From contig QANY01013371.1 in NCBI GenBank assembly GCA_003255025.1, positions 1,447,263-1,511,262 on the forward strand: DNA of 64,000 bases. The letters run 5' to 3'. The notes under the pieces are model-generated. The model was not told the origin of the DNA. It saw nothing but the letters and a program-made list of their open reading frames with translations, and ran no database searches. This stretch comes from Datisca glomerata (lineage: Eukaryota; Streptophyta; Magnoliopsida; Cucurbitales; Datiscaceae). Both the position numbers and the translations under genes were made by a program. How positions within the stretch are numbered: the stretch's first letter is position 1; each line of letters starts with the position of its first letter. Below, piece by piece: positions 24,887 through 34,740 of this stretch.

Positions 24887-25611
24887 GTTTCCTTTTATCC
24901 TTCTTTTTTCTTTTCGATTTAGAGTCGCTAAGCTAGTGAACGGTTTAGATAAGTTAATCTACTGGCAGCATCAAATAGTGTGGATGATTGTACAAATAAC
25001 TCATATGGAGAAAACCAGTTCCATTTTTCAAAGACATGTTATTTGTAAATTCGGTGCTTCGTTCTAGGTCTGGCATGGTGATTGCAATATGAGGTATTGA
25101 TCTGAGATAATAAAAACTTCAACCAACCTTTCCCTACTTTTATTACAATAAAATTGTAGAGCAAGAGTTATTAGGTTTGACATGTAAAAGGGACGGTTAG
25201 CAATAACAATTAAGATGAAAATAAAGTTCATATCAGAAGATGATGATTTCTATCATACCACAAGGAACTGATCTTATCATAAAAGAATTGGATTTATAAT
25301 TCGTAAAGGTGGCAATGGAGTGCTCTGCAGTGGAGTTTACAGCTTTTTCCTGTATAATGTTGTTGGTATTATATTATAAGTTTTTACCGTCTAACTATCC
25401 CCAGTAAAATGTTGTTAGTCATATATCGGTGACCTCTGAAAATAGTACTATCGTTTAAGTTCTATTATGGAAGTTTATGATATTTATGTATCCGGTGACA
25501 TTCATTATTTCATATTAGTGGTTTCTTTCTTGCAATACATTAAAATACGTTCTATTTCCATTTTGATTTTATTGATAAACAAACAAAATGTTTTATTTCC
25601 TGGTCTAGCCT

Positions 25612-25752
25612 TATAGTAGAGGCAAAGGCAATCTCAAAACTCCATTGAAGAGCTCATGGAGGCACCTGAAGAACAAATTCAGGAAGCAGAAGCTAGCTCT
25701 TCATAAATTTACTAAAGCTGCATGCACGGTACTGTCAACAAATAAATTCTAA
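25612..25752 (+). other. Unidentified open segment inside the CACTA
   Basis: Two overlapping frames are open here. One, from 25612, gives 46 codons of Lys/Arg-rich sequence (SSWRHLKNKFRKQK, then LALHKFTKAAC). The other, 25620-25706, gives 28 codons of acidic sequence (NSIEELMEAPEEQIQEAEA). Composition differs from the AT-rich surroundings, suggesting another captured exon. I do not recognise the source gene. Confidence 0.3.
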
Positions 25753-27201
25753 TTTTTGTGTTATGGAGAAGTTCATGTGCACGCTTTATAGTGCTGGGAC
25801 CACTGCTTGAATTTGGAAGAACTATTTTCTCTTTCATTGTGTGTGGTTGTATAGGCAAGGAATTCTAACTCCCTGGACTCATAACATGTGTTTTCTCTAT
25901 CTCATAACTCGTTTGATGTAACTATATAATCTTATAAACCATCATCATTGTCCCTTTGTCTATAGTTTTTTATTACATCCTTATGTTGAGATGAACTCTT
26001 ATTTTGCTTCATTTGCGTTCTAAATTTCCTATTCATTCTTAATAGGTTGTCAATACTTGATGGTGATAACTGGTGGTGAGGACATGCAACAACCTTTTTA
26101 AAGATGTTCAATTATTCCCAGAAGTACTTAGAAGAGGACGTGTTAACCAGGGGATTTGTTCATTGATTTTATTTCATGCACAAGAACATGAATAGTTCAA
26201 ATGTCCAGAGCTAATGTGGTTTTCTTCTTTACTTTTCCAATTATTTTTGGTTGACTTATATCCTTTAAAAGCAAGTTTAATTATAGTTACTCACTATAAA
26301 TATTTTCTAAGAACTGAGCACGCAACATTTTAGGGGCATGAAAGTGCCATTTGCAGCATCAATGACATAATAAAATTTGTTAGAAGTTGAGTAGTTTGTT
26401 TGAATATTTATCTAGTGAACTCTTTGGACTATAGCTTATTCACTTCTAATTCCTGGCTGATTTTGTTAGGCCAACATGCTTATCGCGCCTGTTGGGAAAG
26501 CTGTGAGAGAGAGGGTATAAGAGTTTTTTGACATTATGATATTGTATGGCTGGCACTCCATTTTCATTTTTCTTAACCACTTTTAATATTTACTATTTGT
26601 AGTAGTGAAGTAAGTTTTACAAAATTTTCATCATTTTCTCTCTTTATTTTAATTTCAATTATAGTTTTACTAATTGTAGACTAGATCCTTGTTAAATAAA
26701 CAACACTTTCAGTAGATTTAGCCACTAGATTTTTTCAAAGAACATGAACAAGATTTGACCCTCATGCGAAACCAAATAGAAAATCTTTCAGCAAACTTTT
26801 AGATCCAATATTTGTTCCTCTCTACAACATACATTTCCGCATATAGAAGTTAACATAAAACGTTATCTTTTCATATCCATCCTCACTTCATCTTTTCCAT
26901 CTAACCCAGTATGATTTTGCTCCCTTATTATTCTTATGGGCAATTATTTTTATGGGTGTTGGATCTGGTTGGATTTGCATATTGGTTTTGTGTTTTGTTT
27001 TTTCATGTTCATTAATTTGAAATGCTGATTATGTGAAAAAGTTTGAGTGTTAAGGTGAGTTAAGTTTTGAAATGTCAATTGTATGTCAATTCAGTTTAAT
27101 TGAGTTTTAATCAATTAACCGTCAACATTGTGTATGACAAACCTATCATGGGAAGACAGGTTTTTACCTTTTCATAATAGTTATTTTTTAAATGATCCTT
27201 T

Positions 27202-27562
27202 AATGACGGGCAATCCTTGTCATTAAAGGTGTTTTTACGACACCTATAATTACGGGCATTCTCCTGCCATGGGAAGACAGATTTTTACCTTTCCATGACA
27301 GTTTTTTAAATGATTCTTTAATGACGAAAAATCCCTATCATTAAAGGTGTTTTTGTGGCACCTATAATGACGGGCGATCCCTGTCATTAAAAAGTATTTT
27401 TGCAGCACCTATAATGACGGGCATTCCCCGTCATTAAAGGTATTTGCGGTACCTATAATGACAGTCATTCCCCGTCATTAAAGGTGTTTTTGCGGCACGT
27501 TTAATGACGGGGATTCCCCATCATTAAAAGTGTTTTGGTGGCACCTTTTAATGACGATTTTT
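27202..27562. repeat. CACTA 3' subterminal array of palindromic repeats
   Basis: About seven degenerate units of roughly 46 bp occur, each centred on an imperfect palindrome such as AATGACGGGCATTCCCCGTCATT split by its centre (clear copies start near 27202, 27366, 27413, 27458 and 27503). Units are linked by AAAGGTGTTTTTGCGGCACC-like spacers. In En/Spm-type elements such arrays are transposase-binding sites (family knowledge); that role is inferred here. Confidence 0.75.
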
Positions 27563-27671
27563 GATAAAATGAGTTTAGATGACAGTCTGATAGATGACAG
27601 TTACATCCCTGTCATTAAAGGGTTTTGATGATGGGTTTTCACCGACATATAAACCCCATTTTGTAGTAGTG

Positions 27672-29830
27672 GGTCCGCGACCTCGTTACAACATCAAGGC
27701 CAAAAGGAAAGAGAACATATGAATGAAAATAACAACTTCCTAATAGATAAAATAATGGGTAAGAGATCAGCATAAACTGGGTATTGCTCCAAAACCATTT
27801 TAACCAGCTGAAGACAATTGGATTCTACATGTTGAATCAGATGACCAATTATGCTATTAAGAGAGAGGCCTTTTAAGAGGGCAAGGGCTTCGACAGCTAA
27901 CGGGTCAAGCACTCCCAAATAAAATTCTGAGGCAACCAATAGAACGGAGCCCTCACTATTCTAAATCACCATCCCAAAACTAGTCGAGGCCGAAAAAACA
28001 TACGCATCAAAGTTCATCTTAAACGGACCAGCAGAGGAAGGGGGCCAACTAGTAGGGGCTCGACAAGGGGGGAATGACACAAAGATCTCTATTTATCTAG
28101 GCCAAGGACCAGGAAGCCAATAAGGAGGCAACTTGAAAATTTGTCTCATCCCCACTACTAGAGTTTCCAATATGCAAGGTAGTATTCCTACAAAACCATA
28201 TAAACCAGCATGTAATGGCTGCTTTTTGGCGCAAAAAGGAAGGACAAATGGAGAAACAGTTGGTAAAAGCATCCAGAAAAGACCAGTGAGGTTCCAATAA
28301 GTCCAAAGAATTTGACATAAACTCTCAGTCAGAAAAGGACCAAACATATCTAGCTAAAAGACAAAGGAAGAGCGAATGGACTGTAGTATCCACTCCATTA
28401 CAGAATTAACATAAGAGACTCACCTTTAAGCCGTGATGGAGGATATTTGTCATAGTAAGAATAAAGTTCTTAGACGCTTTCCAAAGGAAAATTTTAACTT
28501 TATTTGGAATGTTGAGTAAAGAAACTTCTACCAAGCTTCAAAACCCGAAGAGTATGAAGGATCACCTTGGAACATCATTTCGTGATCAAGGTGATAACCA
28601 CTTTTAATTTAGCAAACTCCATCCTTTGAAAAATGCCAGAGAAGAAAATCATTCCCTTCATAATAAATAAAAGATATGGAGAGGATGGATCTTACATCAA
28701 TTTCATGGAACAGATCACTTAACATATAAGTGTCCCATAAGTTAGCAACAATTAATTCAACCACATCCAAATACAGGTTTGCTCAAATGGGCATCGGGAG
28801 TAGAGGTTTGAAGAATGAAACTCTATGGATCTAAGCATCGGTCCAAACATTCATTGAACAACCGTTTTGATGATCTGGGTCTGGGATGTTAGCACCCAAA
28901 TCATGGGACAGACCCATTTTAAAGCATGATTTGATATACATATCCACTATCACATTCTCAACTGCTTACAGGGAGCACTAGCCTCGAAATTGCAACAGTT
29001 TTTGTCAATTTTCATACCAACACAGACATTTCTAGGCTCAGAACGAAGTGCCACATTGCTCCGGACCCTCCCATCATTGTCTGTAGTCCCCACATGATCA
29101 ACATGTGCCTATCTACAAGGAAAATTTTCATCGCCTGCTGACTTACCCTGTGCCGAGCCACTATAATAAGCGCCGACGATACCTCGTCCATCGCAACCCC
29201 ACCCTTTTACCAATAAGAGTTTTGGACTTTCTGAAACAGCTTCATGCAGTAAATCTTGAGTATAAGACTTTTGAAAACCTTTCTTCCCCGAAGAAGATGA
29301 GGACCTAGCTAAGGTATTTTGGGTTTGAGTGGCTTTCACATTCTTACTAGCTCTCAGCCGCGGACCATACTGAACCATCACTCATTTTGAAGAACCCTCA
29401 GTCCCTAGAAGGCTTTCACAATCTCTGCTCATGTGGGAGAGTCTACCACAAGCATAGCAAAAATCAGGCAGTTTTTCATATTTTAAATCTACCCAGACAA
29501 TTTGGACGTTGGAAACAGGCGGAGTTGAATACCACACTAGAAAGGAGAATTGCTTTAACTTTGACTCTAATACGAATATAATTCCCCCAAACCCCACCAT
29601 CTCGGTTTTCCTCTATATTAAGGAATTTTCCTATTGAATTGCCAATAAGCTGACCCATAGCTTTGATCATACAGGATAAATAGAGATTATAAATATGGAC
29701 CCAAGCATAAAAGCGGCCTCATCCTATCTCATATTCCTTTTACTACCAACTCAAGCCACATGTAGCCTCTAATCCACCAAGATTGCACCGCTTCCATCTC
29801 ACCCAAGCACAAAGTGGGTCTCATGAAGGC
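27672..29830 (-). pseudogene. Degenerate LINE (non-LTR retrotransposon) lacking its polymerase core
   Basis: Reading 5' to 3' on the minus strand: a DUF4283-like block ([26 protein letters not shown]) at about 29480-29730; a CCHC zinc knuckle ([19 protein letters not shown]) at about 29400-29470; a Ser/Lys-rich linker with QYGPRLRAS to about 29109; then, after a short join, the tail of the polymerase ORF (MNVWTDAWI near 28840, then LYLDVVELIVANLWD-like sequence), a reverse-transcriptase zinc-binding domain (LLNIPNKVKIFLWKA near 28500, with CWFIWFCRN near 28200) and an RNase H-like domain (AVEALALLKGLSL, ESNCLQLVKMVL). The endonuclease and reverse transcriptase core, normally well over 2 kb, is missing between about 28930 and 29100. 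Stops and frameshifts abound. The 5' border is uncertain. Confidence 0.82.
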
Positions 29831-31442
29831 AACCAACTTTCAATTTTTTCAACAAGATGGCACAATTCGCTTTCATTAAGTCAGCACCAAGGCGGTCCGA
29901 GTTCAGTGCCTCACCAAGGCACCAAGGTGGCTATCACCTTGAACATTTCTAGAACTCCCGTTATTGAGGAACATGTGAAAAATGATGAATTGAGTTTCAA
30001 AAAAATTAAGAATGCATAAACGACTATATGTGCAACCTCATTCACATTGTACATATATTCCTATGATTTATTTTAGAGCAATATTGACATGCATATAGAA
30101 CTTTATCATGCGCTTAGACTCTATCGATGTGGACAAGTTAAACATATTTGCATTATTAGGAGAGTGAAATATGTATGCTTTGATTCTTTTATCTCTGATT
30201 AGCACATTTTATACAATATATGTGTTTGAATTACATTTGAGCTAACATTTGTTTCAAGAGTTTGGCGCATGTCACGTCCGTATTCACTCTGTCATGTGAG
30301 AATATTTTTCCCGTCATATACGGGGATCATTGGATTTATTTACCAATATATTATGATGTTCTATCGACTTGTTCATCAAGTACTTATATAATTTATGGAT
30401 TTATTCATCTTATACGTCAACTCTCCACGAGGTTTTCTGGATTTATTAAACAATTTATATCGGAAATTCCTAGACTTATCATCGAGCTCATTATGGAGAT
30501 ATCCACATTATTCACTGACTTATTACGCATATTTTGGATCTACCAATCGACTTATTTTGTGGATTTCTGAACTGATAGTCCGACTCATCATGGGATTTCA
30601 TCATATGACTTATTATTAGTATTCATGGATTTATCAACAATCACGCCAAATGGGGCTCTGGTATGCATGTGAGAAATTCTAGATATATTCCTATTTTATA
30701 TTGGCTTGCGGACTCTAACACCATACAAATTTAGTTGTGGGAGAGAAGAGGGCATGTATTTCTTCACAATTGAAGAAGAAGGGAAATATATCGTTATAAA
30801 CATATTCCCCATGAAATTTTATACATTACTATTTCTCCTTGAAAGCTCCATCTGAATAGCTTGTTTACTATTTTACTGGGAGATTCTCCTTCTGACCAAT
30901 CAAGACAACAAGAACAAAGACTTGTTTTCTATGATACTTCTACTGTCCATAGCTGCATTGTTATGTTAGTAAGAATTGTGATAAGAGTGGGATCTGAAGC
31001 CTGCAATATTTTGTATGCTGAAAAAAAAGAGTGGAGAAGGCGCATTAAGGCGTCAATATTCCATGGAGTGCAAATCTTGTCTATTTATATGTCATCAGTG
31101 TCACTTCCTTTACTAGTTGAATCTAAGTCATCCCGCCTTCATAACGTAATCTGCAGACTGAAGCACCTTGAACGAGTAAACTCAAAAGTGGTCGAGTTGT
31201 TAGTATTTGCCTCCCTTGCAAAGCCACGATAATAAAAAGAACAGTGACTCTGCTTCCATGTTTTTGTTCCGCCTTGATGATGCACTAATCATGTAAGCCT
31301 TGCAAGTCTCTACAACCATTGAATATATATTCCTAAACAAAGGGCATACTCTTATTTCTCCATGAGATCTGCTGCGCCAACTTTGTTATGAGTTGTTAAC
31401 CCCGCATTGTCAAAAGTAGACAAATACTATTTATGGGCACAT
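29831..31442. other. Repeat-like intergenic DNA without a recognised gene
   Basis: Between 30330 and 30640 phrases such as TGGATTTATT and GACTTATT recur irregularly, like a decayed minisatellite. An open frame of about 120 codons at 30861-31232 on the plus strand has no recognisable domain, and I do not call it a gene. The region probably belongs to an old large retrotransposon (inference). Confidence 0.4.
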
Positions 31443-31631
31443 GATACCGAGGTGGATTTTCTTGAATGTGATGCAGAGGTAGACTTGCTTATATGTGATG
31501 TCGAGGTGAATTTTTCCAGATGCGATGCTAAAGTGGATTTGCCTTGATTTGATACTGAGGCAGATTTGTCGGGATGTGATGCTGAGACGAATTTTCCCAT
31601 ATATGATACCGAGTCAGGCTTTCCCTGGTAT
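31443..31631 (+). repeat. Seven 27-bp tandem repeats encoding a 9-residue motif
   Basis: Units start at 31443, 31470, 31497, 31524, 31551, 31578 and 31605 without any length change. Translated on the plus strand they read D-T/A/V-E-V-D-F/L-x-x-C/F/Y, for example DTEVDFLEC and DAEVDLLIC. Only one stop (TGA in unit four) interrupts the 63 codons. The exact period of 27 and the conserved Asp, Glu and hydrophobic positions suggest decay from a protein-coding repeat, although no surrounding gene is recognisable. Confidence 0.75.
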
Positions 31632-31652
31632 GAAAAGATTTCTGTGTAAAGA

Positions 31653-31840
31653 GAATGCGATGGATCGTCAGGAATCAGCTATTCCAAAGCCATTCTAATT
31701 TATGATAGCGCAATGAAAAAGAATGCAGTGGATAGTCAGAAAATCAACTACTCCAAAGCCATTCTGACATGATTAAGTAATGTGGAGAAAATGTAGTGGA
31801 AGACTAGGATGTCACTAGTAGCTCCAAAATCATTATAATG
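31653..31840. repeat. Degenerate 68-bp tandem repeat, about 2.7 copies
   Basis: Copies start near 31653, 31721 and 31789 and share GAATGCRGTGGATMGTCAG-like beginnings and CTCCAAAGCCATTCT-like middles. No coding function is seen. Confidence 0.7.
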
Positions 31841-32287
31841 CGTGAGAAGATTCATTACGACGAAACACTTGATATACTCGAAACATATATGGGAATGTGC
31901 AAACTCACATGCAACCTTGTCCCATATGCTCATGACCAACTATTATGGTCGTTGTCCCAGTGCCTCCCAGTGTGCTTACTCGTAAGGACCCTTATGTGCA
32001 AGGTTGATTTCATGCTTCAAAACGGGGATAACATGATGACACACTTTCATGATACTAAACATTGGTAAGCCTTCAGAGTGGAAATTACATATGGCATATT
32101 AAACAGTCAAGCTTTCATCATATAAGGTGTCACATGATTCTTATATCTCAGTATAATCATTGAGAACTTGCTGAGTTCTTAAAAAGAATTTGTTATTATA
32201 TGGGCTTCAAAGCTATCTGGTTCCTTTGAGATCATTATGAAAAGGGCTTTCACCCGCCTCTAAATGCATCTAAAATACCACTTAGAA

Positions 32288-32570
32288 CATGGTAACAAAA
32301 AATAACCATGTCTAGTGCCTCAAGTAGAGTATTTCAGGTCAATCGCTACCTCAGTAATGACAAGATCACCATAACAGGTGGGTTGACGAATTTGCTTTTA
32401 TGATTGATTCTGCACACCCATGGTAACAGAAAACAACCATGCCTAATGACTCAAGTAGAGTATTTCAGGTCAATTGTTGTCTCAGTGTTGACAAAATCAC
32501 CTTAACAGACGGGTTGACGGTTTGCCGTTAAGTGTACCCGAGGTAACTATAAAATTACCATGAAGGTTGA
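32288..32570. repeat. Tandem duplication of about 131 bp with a third partial copy
   Basis: CATGGTAACA at 32288 and again at 32419 starts two copies that share CTCAAGTAGAGTATTTCAGG and a GGGTTGACG end. A weaker third start (GAGGTAACTATAAAATTACC) lies near 32540. Confidence 0.7.
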
Positions 32571-33148
32571 TTTATGGTTGAGCATGTAAGGGTCGAACTT
32601 AGCCGTTGTCATTAATTCTCCTCCGAAAGGGGACTTGGTCGTTGAAATACGATATATTAACGGAGGAATTCACTGAAACTCTTAAACAAGTTTGTAGGCA
32701 TTTCACCATTAGGCCAAAGAATGAAAATGAATATATGTTCGTTTGAGTATGCCCATCACTGGTGGCTTAGGTGTTCACACATATTTGTGCCTTCTTAGGC
32801 AGTTTCATATTATTTTCATGTAAATATATGTGCCTTCTTAGGCAGTATTATGCATGTTTCTACGTATATGTGCCTTCAAATACTGAATCGTCTGAGGGTA
32901 ACACTTTAGGTAATAATATTTTGTTTGCTTGGAAAGTCTCACACCATACTATTATGTTCATCATTGAAAGTCCATCTATGTTTACGTATTTGGAAAATTT
33001 CCAAGTGACATCACTAGATGCGATTTTATAAGCACTAGTAGTGATTATACACACATTATCAAACATTATCATTCACATGTAAATAAATTGGCTATAATAT
33101 ATACCTACCTGATTCTGTCATACATGATACCACTTGTTTACCATTGAT

Positions 33149-33665
33149 GTGGTAATCTAGCTCACTAGTCAGGATTAAAAAATGATGGATGGTGTGACAC
33201 TCTAGCTCATCAGTCGGGATTAAAAAACGATGACCGGTGTGACACTCTAGCTTACCAGTCGGGATTAAAAAATGATGATTGATATGACAATCTAACTCAT
33301 CAGTCCAGATTAAAAATTTATGAGTGGTGTGGCAATCTAGCTCACCAATCGGTATTAAAAAATGATAACTAGTGTGACAATCTAGCTCACTAGTCGGGAT
33401 TAAAAAGTGATGACTGGTGTGGCAATCTAACTCACCAGTCGGGATTAAAATGACGACTGGTGTGACAATCTAGCTCACCAGTTTATATTAAAAAATGATG
33501 ACTGGTGTGGCAATCTAGCTCACCAATAGGGATTAAAAAGTTATGTATGTCGAGCGCTCTAGCTCACCAGACAGGACTAAGGATCTATCTAAAGTAGCAA
33601 TATCCGATTGGATAAGGTAAAAAATGACGTCTGCGGAGCACTCTAGCTCGCCAGACGAGATTAAG
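33149..33665. repeat. 45-bp minisatellite, about nine units plus two diverged ones
   Basis: The consensus is approximately TGACAATCTAGCTCACCAGT followed by CGGGATTAAAAAATGATGAC and TGGTG. Regular copies run to about 33540. Two longer, more diverged versions (GCACTCTAGCTCGCCAGACG type) continue to about 33665. Copies are direct repeats with no unique spacers, so this is not a CRISPR array. Confidence 0.85.
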
Positions 33666-34740
33666 GAACTAGCCAGAACAGGAATGCTTGGATGGACCCT
33701 TACCGCCTTGGGAATGAATTGGAGGCATATGGCTTGATAAAATTAGGATATGGCTTGTGGTGTCAGTCCGTCATGACCTCCTCAGTAGGTTTTAGACGCA
33801 CTCTCCTCTCACTGAGGATGAACCTAGAGACATGTGGTAATGTTCTATTCATTGGACTCTACACTTGGCATTTGCACATTGGCTACCTTAAAATAGGGTT
33901 TACCCATCACTCTTTATATATCGAGGGGGCTGAAAAATTACATGTGAGCACACATTTATCATGTACATATTTTCACTCTCTTGTGACTTCATATGAAAAA
34001 TCACCATAACTAGCACCATGACTAGTACCTCCTTGGAAGCCCTAGGGAGGTGTGTTTACTGGCAATTGTTGCCGTCTAGGCCGCTGAAGATGCTCATTAT
34101 TTCCTCCACGCTAGACCTCTACGTTCCTAAGGTTTTTCTGATAACTAGATGACTTTCCGTTCATGTACCTGATCCGGTTCGAAAGTCACCCACAAACCAA
34201 AAGTTATGTTCAATTATGTTGGTGATGCTCTTATGGAGGTCTACTAGCTACATGTTGATATGCTCCTAGCTCTACCGGAGATAGGTATGGAAGCCACTAG
34301 AAGAAACATAAGAGAAGAAGAAATAACTTAGGGGATTTTTTCCTTTGTGAGTCAGGTCCAGACCCTAGCTCCTCTTATGAGGATACTTGATGTTATTTAA
34401 TCCCAACATATTAACTAATACATATTAATTTCAAGCAACTAGACTAATACTAAGATAGAATTGTAAAGTATCTTAGTACACCTAAGCCTTGGCAGCCAAT
34501 ATGGCGACATGTTTCGGCTAGCTTATGTTTTTGGGTTAAGTACATTGTTTTTTCTCAAACTATCATCAATTTACGGACGGTTCTAAACAAAACATAGTGG
34601 TATGAATTTTTCACGGGAAGTGCACGACATTTCGACCTGTGATCCGGGGTGAGTAGTGGATACCAAAGACTATCCACGTAGGTGAAGGCTTCCCACTCTG
34701 AGAAACCCTCCTAAAGCCCCAAAACAGAGCAACGGTGACT
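33666..34740. other. Intergenic DNA between the minisatellite and the SPOUT gene
   Basis: An open frame at 33692-34009 on the plus strand shows no known domain and continues the repeat-type sequence, so it is not called. The promoter and 5' UTR of the downstream methyltransferase gene must lie in the last few hundred bases; no clear TATA box was picked out. Confidence 0.4.

Larger units (their letters stand above)
22366..27671. mobile_element. Non-autonomous CACTA (EnSpm) DNA transposon, complete, 5,306 bp
   Basis: The element begins CACTACTACAAAA (22366) and ends with its exact reverse complement TTTTGTAGTAGTG (27671). It is flanked by a 3-bp target duplication, GGT at 22363-22365 and 27672-27674, diagnostic of CACTA superfamily insertion. 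Subterminal regions are full of short TGACAGG/CCTGTCA and AATGACGGG/CCCGTCATT motifs, the kind of array bound by the accessory transposase in En/Spm. The 5' portion has a long CT-rich, 5'-UTR-like stretch at about 22680-22880. No transposase frame is present, so movement would need a helper element. The interior carries host gene fragments. It is inserted in a LINE. Confidence 0.92.

Noticed and set aside
30861..31232. 123-codon plus-strand frame
   Set aside because: No recognisable domain, no gene context, and it lies in decayed repeat DNA.
33149..33665. Possible CRISPR-like array
   Set aside because: The units are contiguous direct repeats without unique spacers, in plant nuclear DNA, and no cas-like genes are present.
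33692..34009. 105-codon plus-strand frame
   Set aside because: It starts in the tail of the minisatellite region and shows no known domain or splice partner.
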